This document shows positions 9,171 through 17,529 of a DNA stretch of 64,000 nt, piece by piece (within the stretch, counting starts at the first letter, position 1; each line of letters opens with the position of its first letter). Location: NCBI GenBank assembly GCA_947498815.1, contig CANMLU010000014.1, forward strand, positions 55,269 through 119,268, given 5' to 3'. Both the position numbers and the translations under genes were made by a program. Under the pieces are notes generated by a model, which worked only from the letters and a program-made list of their open reading frames with translations, had not been told where the DNA came from and did not search any database. This DNA comes from an uncultured Aquimarina sp. (GTDB taxonomy: Bacteria; Bacteroidota; Bacteroidia; Flavobacteriales; Flavobacteriaceae).

Positions 9171-10970
9171 TTATACAATCTTATTTCGCTTACGTTCTAC
9201 TTCGGTAAGAAAGACTTTTCTTAATCTTAAATAGTTTGGTGTTACCTCAACGTATTCGTCCTTTTGGATATATTCCAAAGCTTCTTCTAACGAAAACTTA
9301 ATCGCAGGAACGATCTTAGCTTTATCATCAGCTCCAGAAGAACGCACATTTGATAATTTCTTGGTTTTAGTGATATTTACAGTCATATCATCACCACGAG
9401 AATTTTCTCCAATCACCTGACCTTCGTAGATATCTTCTCCAGGATCCACAAAAAACTTACCTCTATCTTGTAATTTATCTATCGAATAAGGAATTGCAGA
9501 GCCTTTTTCCATAGAAACCAAAGATCCATTAATACGTCCCGGAATATCACCTTTTAACGGTTGATATTCTTTAAAACGGTGTGCCATTATTGCCTCTCCA
9601 GCAGTAGCGGTTAATAGTTGGTTACGTAAACCAATAATACCTCTAGATGGAATCATAAATTCACATACCATACGATCTCCTTTAGCCTCCATGCTCAGCA
9701 TTTCACCTTTACGCATAGTTACCATCTCTACAGCTTTTCCAGAAACAGTTTCTGGAAGATCTATTGTTAATTCTTCTATAGGTTCACACTTAACACCATC
9801 AATCTCTTTTATGATAACTTGTGGTTGTCCGATTTGCAGTTCGTACCCTTCACGTCTCATAGTTTCGATAAGTACCGATAAGTGTAATACCCCTCGACCA
9901 AATACCAAAAACTTATCAGCGCTATTTGTATCATTAACTCGTAAAGCAAGATTTTTCTCCAGTTCTTTTTCAAGTCTTTCTTTGATATGTCTTGAGGTTA
10001 CAAACTTACCATCTTTTCCAAAGAAAGGAGAATCGTTTATGGTAAACAACATACTCATGGTAGGCTCATCGATAGCAATAGTTTTTAACCCTTCAGGATT
10101 TTCAATATCAGCTACGGTATCACCAATTTCAAAACCTTCAAGCCCCACCAATGCACAAATATCACCAGCTTCAACTTTATCAACTTTCATTCGTCCTAAC
10201 CCTTCGAAAGTGTGAAGTTCTTTGATTTTTGATTTTTTAATAGTTCCATCACGTTTTACCAAAGATACTTGCATACCTTCAATCAAAGTTCCTCTTTGTA
10301 AACGTCCTATGGCAATTCTTCCTGTAAAGGAAGAAAAATCCAAAGAGGTAATCAACATTTGTGGAGTACCTTCTTCTATTTTTGGAGAAGGAATATGTTC
10401 GATCACCATATCAAGTAACGGCTCGATATTGTCGGTTTCGTTCTTCCAATCTTCACTCATCCAATTGTTCTTTGCAGAACCATATACGGTAGGAAAATCT
10501 AACTGCCATTCTTCTGCCCCAAGCTCGAACATTAAGTCGAATACTTTTTCATGAACTTCATCCGGAGTACAGTTCTCCTTATCAACCTTATTAACTACAA
10601 CACAAGGCTTTAAACCAAGGTCAATAGCTTTTTGTAATACAAAACGTGTTTGAGGCATTGGACCTTCAAAAGCATCTACAAGTAGTAATACTCCATCTGC
10701 CATATTTAATACCCGCTCCACTTCTCCTCCGAAATCGGCGTGACCTGGGGTATCAATAATATTAATCTTGGTATCCTTATAGATTACCGAAACGTTTTTT
10801 GAAGTAATTGTAATTCCTCTCTCTCGCTCCAGGTCATTATTATCTAATATTAGATCACCTGTATTCTCATTTTCACGGAATAATTGACAGTGGTACATAA
10901 TCTTATCTACCAACGTAGTTTTACCGTGGTCTACGTGAGCAATTATTGCAATATTCTTTATAGCTTTCAT
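9171..10970 (-). CDS. typA: Ribosome-associated GTPase TypA/BipA
   Basis: The protein has 599 residues, the usual length for TypA. G motifs are AHVDHGKT (11-18), RGIT (51-54), DTPGH (73-77) and NKVD (127-130). EF-Tu domain II, two EF-G-like domains and the BipA-specific C-terminal domain follow. TypA is an EF-G-like GTPase that helps assembly of the large ribosomal subunit and translation under stress. A perfect TAnnTTTG box (TACCTTTG) sits 23 bases before the start, so the gene probably has its own promoter. A bidirectional terminator follows. Confidence 0.97.
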   Translation of the reverse strand: MKAIKNIAIIAHVDHGKTTLVDKIMYHCQLFRENENTGDLILDNNDLERERGITITSKNVSVIYKDTKINIIDTPGHADFGGEVERVLNMADGVLLLVDAFEGPMPQTRFVLQKAIDLGLKPCVVVNKVDKENCTPDEVHEKVFDLMFELGAEEWQLDFPTVYGSAKNNWMSEDWKNETDNIEPLLDMVIEHIPSPKIEEGTPQMLITSLDFSSFTGRIAIGRLQRGTLIEGMQVSLVKRDGTIKKSKIKELHTFEGLGRMKVDKVEAGDICALVGLEGFEIGDTVADIENPEGLKTIAIDEPTMSMLFTINDSPFFGKDGKFVTSRHIKERLEKELEKNLALRVNDTNSADKFLVFGRGVLHLSVLIETMRREGYELQIGQPQVIIKEIDGVKCEPIEELTIDLPETVSGKAVEMVTMRKGEMLSMEAKGDRMVCEFMIPSRGIIGLRNQLLTATAGEAIMAHRFKEYQPLKGDIPGRINGSLVSMEKGSAIPYSIDKLQDRGKFFVDPGEDIYEGQVIGENSRGDDMTVNITKTKKLSNVRSSGADDKAKIVPAIKFSLEEALEYIQKDEYVEVTPNYLRLRKVFLTEVERKRNKIV

Positions 10971-10992
10971 AAACGCCTCATTTTTAAGGCTG

Positions 10993-11000
10993 CAAAGGTA
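10993..11000 (-). promoter_or_regulatory. Bacteroidota -7 box for typA
   Basis: On the minus strand this reads TACCTTTG, a full match to the TAnnTTTG consensus, 23 bases upstream of the typA start. No clear -33 TTG is visible. Confidence 0.6.
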
Positions 11001-11123
11001 CGAGTTATTTTAACAGGTTGTACACGAAAACTCAATTAATACAAAAAGCTTCGTAATCAGATTATTATAACCTTCATACAAAGCTCGTATACCCGCCCTA
11101 AAACAGGAACTAGTAATTACATA

Positions 11124-11660
11124 TTATCTACCAAATGCCCAACCCAATCTAAAGTTTACCACTGGGACAATAAAATTATCATCCTCATCAAATGCATAAC
11201 CCACACCCAACTCCAGACCAAGATTAAAACCTGAGTTATACGTTCGTTGAAAACCCCAAACTGGTGCCAATTGCCCTATATAATCTATATCTGCGTCCAA
11301 GTCTCCTAAAATAGGATCTCCAGGAGCGAAAAAAGTAGTCATAGCCACATAATTTGCAGAGTTACCTGAAGTATTTTTTCCTTTATTGGCTCTTTTTTCG
11401 AAATTGTAGTAATATCTATATGCTGCTTCGAATGTAAGAAAAACACCATACTCCCCTTCTCCATTAGTTTCTACATAAAGTAAACCAGTACCTAACCTAA
11501 AATCTAAGGTCGAGTTTTCGGTAAGCCCAACTTCATATTCTAATCCAGGTGTAATTAATAAGTTCGCTTTAAACATTTGTTTTTCTACCGAAGTAGTACT
11601 TTGTGCAGATAGTATAATACCACTTAAAAGTAAAATTGCTGTGATTGTTTTTTTCATCAT
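11124..11660 (-). CDS. Predicted outer-membrane beta-barrel protein, unknown function
   Basis: The protein has 178 residues. A signal peptide with core TAILLLSGIILSAQ is followed by short alternating hydrophobic strands with many Gly, Tyr and Phe residues, and the chain ends in an aromatic strand (NFRLGWAFGR). This pattern fits a small outer-membrane beta-barrel of 8 to 10 strands. The start is MM, so the second ATG is equally possible. I do not recognise a named family. It is a single gene between typA and kdsA, and no function can be inferred from its neighbours. Confidence 0.75.
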   Translation of the reverse strand: MMKKTITAILLLSGIILSAQSTTSVEKQMFKANLLITPGLEYEVGLTENSTLDFRLGTGLLYVETNGEGEYGVFLTFEAAYRYYYNFEKRANKGKNTSGNSANYVAMTTFFAPGDPILGDLDADIDYIGQLAPVWGFQRTYNSGFNLGLELGVGYAFDEDDNFIVPVVNFRLGWAFGR

Positions 11661-11750
11661 TTTGTTTTTGTGTGAATGGTTTGGTAATTATCAAACTTCT
11701 TGCCATACTTACTTTTACTAATAATTCTTTACTTGAAATGTTAAAAGGTC

Positions 11751-11758
11751 TATCTTTG
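11751..11758 (+). promoter_or_regulatory. Bacteroidota -7 box for kdsA
   Basis: TATCTTTG matches TAnnTTTG and lies 18 bases before the kdsA ATG, which implies a very short leader. The nearest upstream TTG (11733-11735) is slightly closer than the usual spacing. Confidence 0.6.
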
Positions 11759-11776
11759 CATTCTTAAAAAAAACAT

Positions 11777-12595
11777 ATGGATCTTTCTAATATCAAAAAC
11801 CTGAAACACCTTGAAGCAAATAACTTTTTTCTTCTTGCAGGCCCTTGTGCCATTGAAGGAGAGGAAATGGCTTTACGTATTGCCGAAAAAGTAGTTGATA
11901 TAACATCAAAGTTGAAGATCCCGTATGTATTTAAAGGTTCTTTTAAGAAAGCAAATCGCAGTCGTATTGATAGTTTTACGGGAATCGGAAATGAGAAAGC
12001 ACTAAAAATACTGCGCAAGGTTGGCGAAACTTTTGAGATCCCAACAGTGACCGATATCCATGAGAATGAAGATGCTGCATTAGCTGCTGAGTATGTGGAT
12101 ATTTTACAAATACCGGCGTTTTTGGTGAGGCAAACAGATTTGGTGGTTGCAGCGGCCAAAACCGGAAAAACGGTTAACCTTAAAAAAGGGCAATTTATGA
12201 GTCCGGAAGCGATGCAACACGCTGTAAAAAAAGTAAAAGATACTGGTAATGATAATGCCATGATTACAGATCGTGGAACCATGTTTGGGTATCAGGATAT
12301 GATAGTGGATTTTAGAGGAATCCCAACAATGAAACAATTCGGAACTACAGTATTGGATGTTACCCACTCGTTACAACAACCAAATCAATCAAGTGGTGTT
12401 ACCGGAGGTAGACCAGATATGATCGAAACTATTGCCCGTGCCGGAGTAGTTACAGGTGTAGATGGTTTGTTTATGGAAACTCATTTTGATCCAGCCAATG
12501 CCAAAAGTGATGGAGCCAACATGTTACATCTTGACCATTTGGAAAAATTGCTTAGTAATTTGGTAGCGATCAGACAAACAGTTAATCAGTTATAA
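11777..12595 (+). CDS. kdsA: 3-deoxy-8-phosphooctulonate synthase
   Basis: The 272-residue enzyme condenses phosphoenolpyruvate with arabinose 5-phosphate to give KDO 8-phosphate, a precursor of the lipopolysaccharide core, in the cytosol. The N-terminal motif FLLAGPCAIEGEE carries a cysteine (C24) where metal-dependent KDO8P synthases have a metal ligand; the metal-independent type has Asn there. KGSFKKANRSR and the C-terminal SDGANMLHL are also typical of the family. The start follows a TATCTTTG box. Its 3' end overlaps the convergent DUF1801 gene by 14 bases. Confidence 0.96.
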   Translation: MDLSNIKNLKHLEANNFFLLAGPCAIEGEEMALRIAEKVVDITSKLKIPYVFKGSFKKANRSRIDSFTGIGNEKALKILRKVGETFEIPTVTDIHENEDAALAAEYVDILQIPAFLVRQTDLVVAAAKTGKTVNLKKGQFMSPEAMQHAVKKVKDTGNDNAMITDRGTMFGYQDMIVDFRGIPTMKQFGTTVLDVTHSLQQPNQSSGVTGGRPDMIETIARAGVVTGVDGLFMETHFDPANAKSDGANMLHLDHLEKLLSNLVAIRQTVNQL

Positions 12596-12944
12596 ATTTT
12601 TCTTTTCGAAAAGCATAAGCTTGCTCCAGAACTTCAATGAGTACTTGATCATTTATTTGATCAGGAGTCTTATAACGTAGTGATTTCACATACTTCCTTT
12701 TATCTGACACCAGTTTTTCGACATGTTTCGAGAAGTACTGCGCGCCCCAAAAACCTACATCAACATATCCTTTGGTCACATTGAGATAACAAATAGGACT
12801 CTTCCCTACATAATAAAATGGCACCTTCCATTTATATAACAATTCAACCTCTGGAACTGTAGTTTCAATAATAACTTGTAAATGAAGTAGTATTGTTTTA
12901 AACGGTTCTGACTGTTTTAAGATGTATTCTTCTGCAGGTTTCAT
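12582..12944 (-). CDS. DUF1801 family protein
   Basis: This 120-residue protein has the layout of DUF1801 (YdhG-like): an N-terminal helical segment, then VELLYKWKVPFYYVGKSPICYLN, in which the strand-rich core carries conserved Trp, Lys and aromatic residues, and a helical C-terminus. The biochemical function of the family is not established. It converges on kdsA and overlaps its end by 14 bases. A second DUF1801 protein lies at 52493. Confidence 0.8.
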   Translation of the reverse strand: MKPAEEYILKQSEPFKTILLHLQVIIETTVPEVELLYKWKVPFYYVGKSPICYLNVTKGYVDVGFWGAQYFSKHVEKLVSDKRKYVKSLRYKTPDQINDQVLIEVLEQAYAFRKEKFITD

Positions 12945-13011
12945 ACTTCAAAAATAGAATTTTGAAATCATTAATTATAAAAATCATTTGCACAATTCAA
13001 TATTTTAATTT

Positions 13012-13030
13012 TACTTTGTATTTCAAAGTA
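13012..13030. promoter_or_regulatory. Palindromic operator candidate, site 1
   Basis: TACTTTGTATTTCAAAGTA has 7-bp inverted arms and ends 8 bases before the start of the membrane gene at 13039. It closely matches site 2 at 14002-14020, including the CTTTTAA that follows. Each site lies just before an ORF of this cluster, on either side of a winged-helix regulator gene. Confidence 0.6.
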
Positions 13031-13038
13031 CTTTTAAC

Positions 13039-13644
13039 ATGAGCACAGAAGAATACCTAAAAGACATTACCGAAATCAAGGATATGATGAGCAAATCATC
13101 ACGTTTTTTTTCATTGAGTGGTTTATCCGGAATCATGGCTGGCATATACGCCCTTATTGGTGCTGCCGTGGCTTATTATTTGGTTAGTATTAGTGGTAGA
13201 ACATACCTGATACTGGATGGAAAAATATTCAATTATATCCTGCTCGACCTAGCAGCTGTTGCTCTATTGAGCATTATCACCGCCATCATTTTGAGTACCA
13301 GAAAAGCAAAAAAAAATAACGAAGTCTTATGGAATGGCACTTCTAGAAGATTACTTACTGCTTTTTTAATTCCCCTTATTACCGGAGGTATTTATATTGC
13401 GATTAAGATATTTAGCAATCATTATGGCCTCACCGGCTCATTAATGCTTATTTTTTATGGGCTTGCTCTAGTAAATGCATCCAAATACACAATTGGCAAC
13501 GTAAAATATTTGGGATATATAGAAATTGTATTAGGTTTGGTCTGTGCTGTATATCCTGGATATGGATTTTGGTTTTGGGTACTTGGATTTGGAGTGATGC
13601 ATATTGTATACGGCAGTCTGATTTATTTTAAGCACGATAGATAA
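13039..13644 (+). CDS. Integral membrane protein, about six TM segments, unknown function
   Basis: The 201-residue protein begins with a short cytosolic segment (STEEYLKDITEIKDMMSKSS) and then has about six hydrophobic segments, the first near residue 25 and the last ending at residue 197. No named family is certain. It comes before a winged-helix regulator and, further on, creD, an arrangement often seen in Flavobacteriaceae. It probably belongs to the same envelope-related regulon. A palindromic operator candidate sits directly before its start. Confidence 0.8.
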   Translation: MSTEEYLKDITEIKDMMSKSSRFFSLSGLSGIMAGIYALIGAAVAYYLVSISGRTYLILDGKIFNYILLDLAAVALLSIITAIILSTRKAKKNNEVLWNGTSRRLLTAFLIPLITGGIYIAIKIFSNHYGLTGSLMLIFYGLALVNASKYTIGNVKYLGYIEIVLGLVCAVYPGYGFWFWVLGFGVMHIVYGSLIYFKHDR

Positions 13645-13658
13645 TAATCAACAATAAT

Positions 13659-13681
13659 CACACTTCGACAAGCTAAGTGTG
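13659..13681. repeat. Small REP-like hairpin before the regulator gene
   Basis: CACACTT and AAGTGTG are 7-bp arms around CGACAAGCT. The core CTTCGACAAGCT resembles the palindromic repeats near 57-60 kb. It ends 6 bases before the regulator ATG and could affect translation. Confidence 0.55.
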
Positions 13682-13687
13682 ACAACA

Positions 13688-13981
13688 ATGAAAAATATAA
13701 TAGATAATATAAACAAGGCTTTTGATCACCGGATTCGACTGGGAATTATGTCCGTATTGATGGTTAATGAGTTTGCAGATTTTAAAATGCTCAAAGAACT
13801 TCTTGGAGCGACAGATGGTAACCTGGCAAGCCACACAAAAGCCTTGGAAAAAGAAGAATATATTGTGGTAGAAAAATCATTTATTGGAAGAAAACCAAAT
13901 ACGAGATACAGTGCCACAAAAAAAGGCAGAGAAGCATTCAAAAAACATGTAGAAGCCATTGAAAAACTACTAAAACAATAA
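13688..13981 (+). CDS. Winged-helix transcriptional regulator (MarR/ArsR-like)
   Basis: This 97-residue single-domain regulator has a winged-helix fold. The recognition region is LLGATDGNLASHTKALEKEEYI and the wing is FIGRKPNTRYSATKKGREAF, as in the small regulators that accompany CreD genes in Bacteroidota. I chose ATG 13688 over a GTG at 13679 because the GTG falls in the stem of a hairpin. It probably binds the two matching palindromes at 13012 and 14002 and controls the genes on both sides. The effector is unknown. Confidence 0.85.
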   Translation: MKNIIDNINKAFDHRIRLGIMSVLMVNEFADFKMLKELLGATDGNLASHTKALEKEEYIVVEKSFIGRKPNTRYSATKKGREAFKKHVEAIEKLLKQ

Positions 13982-14001
13982 CACTATTTTTTTATCATTT
14001 T

Positions 14002-14020
14002 TACTTTGAAATTCAAAGTA
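14002..14020. promoter_or_regulatory. Palindromic operator candidate, site 2
   Basis: TACTTTGAAATTCAAAGTA is a perfect palindrome with 9-bp arms around one central base. It lies 14 bases before the COQ4-like gene and matches site 1 at 13012, including the context TTTTA before it and CTTTTAA after it. Confidence 0.65.
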
Positions 14021-14034
14021 CTTTTAAACAAATT

Positions 14035-14496
14035 ATGAGAGCATATATTTTAGAAACCATATACGAACTAAGTAAAAAACCATATCAAAAATGGTTTAAA
14101 AAGAACCCTTCTTGGAATATATCAATCAAAACATTGATTCGATATCCGAAAGAAAGTTTAGGGTTTCATTTGGGGTGTTTTTTGTTGCAACACGACTTCA
14201 GTCCGCAACCAAAGCTAGAAAATCATGATGTGTTTCATGTATTAACAAATACCGGCATATCTGTTCCCGAAGAAATAGCAATGCAATACTATCTACTTGG
14301 TAACGGAAAACGAAGTACCTATTTATGCCTTGTAATACTACTTGGCACCCTACTCTATCCCGATAAAATTAAATTATTCAAGAAAGCATATCAAAAAGGG
14401 AGAATTGCACATCCATTTTATCAATTGGACTATAAAAAATTGTTGTTTCAACCTATTGTCACTTTACAAACCACATTTTTAATCTCATCCTTATGA
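14035..14496 (+). CDS. COQ4-like protein
   Basis: The 153-residue protein contains HDVFH followed after 11 residues by Glu (H64, D65, H68, E80), which exactly matches the HDxxHx11E zinc-ligand motif of COQ4. The helix-rich context (MQYYLLGNGKRSTYL) also fits. COQ4 supports ubiquinone biosynthesis in mitochondria and proteobacteria. Flavobacteria normally use menaquinone, so the role here may differ. Its stop overlaps the next start (ATGA), so the two genes are probably co-translated. It follows operator candidate 2. Confidence 0.82.
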   Translation: MRAYILETIYELSKKPYQKWFKKNPSWNISIKTLIRYPKESLGFHLGCFLLQHDFSPQPKLENHDVFHVLTNTGISVPEEIAMQYYLLGNGKRSTYLCLVILLGTLLYPDKIKLFKKAYQKGRIAHPFYQLDYKKLLFQPIVTLQTTFLISSL

Positions 14497-14807
14497 AAAT
14501 CGTACAATCTATAAACAGAAACGCATTAATCATTGCGACCCTAAGTTTTCTTTTGGGCACCATACTCTTGTTCTTATACCTCATTTCAGAATCTGAAACC
14601 CTAATCGATGTCGGCATATTTTATGTCGTAGTTGCACTAGTACTAAACACCATCTCTTTTGTTGGCCTAGCTATCAATACACTGATTAACATCCAGGATT
14701 ACAAAGAGAACCTGATCACCATTGTATTGGTAAGCATCAACATCCCAATCACTATAGGTTATATCATGATAATCCTTAATAACCCCTTTAAAAACACCTT
14801 AATATAA
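14493..14807 (+). CDS. Small three-TM membrane protein, unknown function
   Basis: The protein has 104 residues with three hydrophobic segments (about 12-32, 40-65 and 76-97) and short polar loops. It overlaps the COQ4-like gene by four bases upstream and shares one base with the DUF1361 gene downstream, so all three form one transcription unit. No family was recognised. Confidence 0.8.
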   Translation: MKIVQSINRNALIIATLSFLLGTILLFLYLISESETLIDVGIFYVVVALVLNTISFVGLAINTLINIQDYKENLITIVLVSINIPITIGYIMIILNNPFKNTLI

Positions 14808-15451
14808 TGGACACTATCTACAAACAAATCCCTTTTATCAAAGGTTTTATAACCGCAGTCACCTTTAGTCTGCTATTACTTTTAATCAGGATCATCAAAA
14901 CGGATTCAATCTTTTACTTATTTCTGGTTTGGAATCTTTTTCTGGCTTGTATTCCATATGCAATAACAACGCTTTTAAATTTTAAGAATGTAAATCGTTA
15001 TGGATTTTGGATCTGCTTTGTAATATGGCTGGCGTTCCTACCAAATTCGCCATACATCCTCACCGATTTGCAACATATCCGGCTAAGCTCCTTACAATCG
15101 GTTTGGTTTGATGTATTACTCATCTTATCCTTTGCCATTAATGGATTGATTGCTGGGTTTGCGTCTTTATGGGAAATGCAAAAATTATTATGTGTGCGAT
15201 TTTCAAAAAAAATTGGTAATGCTATCATCTATATCATACTACTGCTATGTGGATTTGGAATATACTTGGGCAGAGTCTTAAGGTGGAACAGTTGGGATAT
15301 ACTTCAAAACCCTACGGACATCTTATCCGATATTTTAAAAAGAATCATATTTCCTATTGAACATATCAATACCTGGGCCTTCACTTTTGGTTTTGGCGGA
15401 TTCTTGATCATCATGTATAGATTGATTCAACATCATCAAGAAAGGAAATAA
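14807..15451 (+). CDS. DUF1361 family membrane protein
   Basis: The 214-residue protein has about six TM segments and the DUF1361 hallmark around residues 72-95, where an aromatic-rich helix is followed by WLAFLPNSPYILTDLQH. The function of the family is unknown. It starts on the last base of the preceding stop codon and lies 53 bases before creD, so it is probably in the same operon. Confidence 0.88.
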   Translation: MDTIYKQIPFIKGFITAVTFSLLLLLIRIIKTDSIFYLFLVWNLFLACIPYAITTLLNFKNVNRYGFWICFVIWLAFLPNSPYILTDLQHIRLSSLQSVWFDVLLILSFAINGLIAGFASLWEMQKLLCVRFSKKIGNAIIYIILLLCGFGIYLGRVLRWNSWDILQNPTDILSDILKRIIFPIEHINTWAFTFGFGGFLIIMYRLIQHHQERK

Positions 15452-15504
15452 AACAATTTTATCAATTCAAAAACAAATAATACTGAACTAAAAATTCAAC
15501 ACTT

Positions 15505-16860
15505 ATGGAAACCCAAAAACAAAAAAAGTCCTTCGGGCAGTGGTTAAAAACATCAATAACTGTTCGCATGCTAATGGTCGGGATATTAATTCTCGTTTTA
15601 CTGATCCCATTATCATACATCAAAAACCTAATACAAGAACGAGCTTTTCGACAAGAAGAAGTCGTAAATGATAACAACAAAAAATGGGGTAATGAGGTCT
15701 TACTCTATGGTCCGGTTTTAAAAATTCCATACAAGATTCACAACATCAAAAAAACCTGGGATGACAAAACCAAAGCGTACATCAAAGAAGATCTAATTAG
15801 CACACAGTATGCTTTTTTCTTTCCAAACACTTTGGATGTTAAGGCCAATGTGGCATCACAAATATTAAAGAGAGGCATTTATGAATCTGTCGTATATACT
15901 TCGGATATGAGAATCAAAGGATCTTTTACCACTCCAAATTTTGATATAAAAGATATTAACGCAGAAGATATTTTATGGAGCAAGGCAACAATTGTAGTCA
16001 ACTCGACTAATTTAAAAGGTATCAAGAGTAACTTGGAATTAAAAATAGGATCAGATAGCTATCCCTTGCGCTCAAAGTATATGCAAAACTCATATACCAA
16101 TACCCTCGAAACAAAGTTTCTTAAAGCAGCATCATTACCCAAAGAAAATAGTATAGCCTTTAACCTGGATCTTACAATTAATGGTAGCGAACAACTCCGA
16201 TTTATACCCGTGGGACGAGAAACGAATATATCCATGACTTCTGATTGGGCATCCCCCAGTTTTAATGGCAATTATTTACCCGACCCCAAGACCAAAGCTA
16301 TTTCTGAAAAAGGTTTTAAAGCCAATTGGAAAGTATTGCAGATAAACAGAGAGTTTGAGCAAGAATTTTTTGGAGAACTGCCACAAATTGATTCTTCTGC
16401 TTTTGGGGTCAAACTTTTAATCCCAGTAGATGAATACCAAAAGAGTGAACGTGCAACAAAATATGGATATCTGGTTATCGCTCTTACTTTTTTGGTCTTC
16501 TTTTTAATACAAACTATCAGCAAGGTTCATATTCATCCTTTCCAATATATGATGATTGGACTGGCTTTAACTATGTTTTACACCCTATTGATCTCTATAT
16601 CCGAGCATTCTAGCTTTTTATATGCTTATATCATTGCCGGTATTTCTGTGGTGCTACTAATTTCGATGTATTCTAAAGCTATCCTGAAAAGTTTTAAGTT
16701 CATGGGGTTTATTGCGGCCTCGTTGGCCGGGCTTTACTCCTTCATTTTTGTAATTATACAATTAGAGAATTATGCACTACTTGTTGGAAGTGTGGGCCTT
16801 TTTCTGATCCTTGGTACTATTATGATGGTGTCTCGTCGTATTGATTGGAAAAATGATTAA
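15505..16860 (+). CDS. creD: Inner membrane protein CreD
   Basis: This 451-residue protein has one N-terminal TM segment (about 20-42), a large periplasmic domain (about 45-300) starting GNEVLLYGPVLKIPY, and a block of five to six TM helices in the C-terminal third, which is the CreD layout. In E. coli CreD belongs to the CreBC regulon and affects envelope integrity and colicin tolerance. Here the linked regulator is the small winged-helix protein at 13688 rather than CreBC. A strong terminator follows at 16882, which ends the cluster. Confidence 0.93.
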   Translation: METQKQKKSFGQWLKTSITVRMLMVGILILVLLIPLSYIKNLIQERAFRQEEVVNDNNKKWGNEVLLYGPVLKIPYKIHNIKKTWDDKTKAYIKEDLISTQYAFFFPNTLDVKANVASQILKRGIYESVVYTSDMRIKGSFTTPNFDIKDINAEDILWSKATIVVNSTNLKGIKSNLELKIGSDSYPLRSKYMQNSYTNTLETKFLKAASLPKENSIAFNLDLTINGSEQLRFIPVGRETNISMTSDWASPSFNGNYLPDPKTKAISEKGFKANWKVLQINREFEQEFFGELPQIDSSAFGVKLLIPVDEYQKSERATKYGYLVIALTFLVFFLIQTISKVHIHPFQYMMIGLALTMFYTLLISISEHSSFLYAYIIAGISVVLLISMYSKAILKSFKFMGFIAASLAGLYSFIFVIIQLENYALLVGSVGLFLILGTIMMVSRRIDWKND

Positions 16861-16881
16861 AGGCTAACCAAACAAATTAAG

Positions 16882-16919
16882 AAAAGTCGCACTCCAGATT
16901 TTTGAAGTGCGACTTTTTT
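16882..16919 (+). terminator. Intrinsic terminator after creD
   Basis: AAAAGTCGCACT pairs with AGTGCGACTTTT around a 13-base loop and is followed by T residues. Confidence 0.88.
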
Positions 16920-16947
16920 ATCTACTTTTAGTTTTTAAAAATTCGTC

Positions 16948-17445
16948 ATGAGAAAGAAACTCTTTATCCCTATAGTCGCCCTAGCCACTTTATATTTATT
17001 TTCTTGTAAAACAGAAACCAAAAATGAACAGATTCTTACTAAAAAGATTACTTTCACTAAAGAAGGCGAGCTCACATTATTCAACACCAAAGATTCTATT
17101 ACAAATCCTATTACAACATTGGATATAGAAATTGCGGATGACGATTATCAAATCCAAACAGGATTGATGTATCGAAAATCTATGCTTGATAGTCAAGGAA
17201 TGTTATTTATATTTCCGGAAGAAGCTCCCAGATCGTTCTATATGAAAAACACAGAGTTTCCGCTAGACATTATTTTTATAGACTCCAAAAATAAAGTGGT
17301 GAGTATACAAAAAAATGCTCAACCTCTTAATGAATCCTCATTACCCTCTGAAGGCCCTGCGCAATATGTACTAGAAATTAATGCCAAATTATCCGACGGT
17401 TGGAATCTTAAAGCTGGTGATTCAATTTCTTTTACCAAAAAATAA
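16948..17445 (+). CDS. DUF192 family lipoprotein
   Basis: The 165-residue protein has a lipoprotein signal peptide with lipobox LFSC, followed by a DUF192 domain: QTGLMYRKSMLDSQGMLFIF, then FYMKNTEFPLDIIFID, and a C-terminal VLEINAKLSDGWNLKAGD. The family is a small beta-barrel of unknown biochemical function, usually exported. The short gap after the creD terminator suggests separate transcription. A terminator follows. Confidence 0.93.
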   Translation: MRKKLFIPIVALATLYLFSCKTETKNEQILTKKITFTKEGELTLFNTKDSITNPITTLDIEIADDDYQIQTGLMYRKSMLDSQGMLFIFPEEAPRSFYMKNTEFPLDIIFIDSKNKVVSIQKNAQPLNESSLPSEGPAQYVLEINAKLSDGWNLKAGDSISFTKK

Positions 17446-17476
17446 AATCATATAAATCTCAAAAGGTTAGAAACAA

Positions 17477-17506
17477 AAAAAGCCATCACATAAGTGATGG
17501 CTTTTT
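17477..17506. terminator. Bidirectional terminator between DUF192 gene and secDF
   Basis: AAAAAGCCATCAC pairs with GTGATGGCTTTTT around a 4-base loop. It lies between two convergent genes and has A and T runs on both sides. Confidence 0.9.
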
Positions 17507-17529
17507 CATATCATTAGTAGTCAAAAAGA

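Noticed and set aside
9691-10215. Plus-strand ORF of 174 codons inside typA
   Set aside because: Antisense shadow of a strongly conserved gene.
11764-12282. Minus-strand ORF of 172 codons inside kdsA
   Set aside because: Antisense shadow of kdsA.
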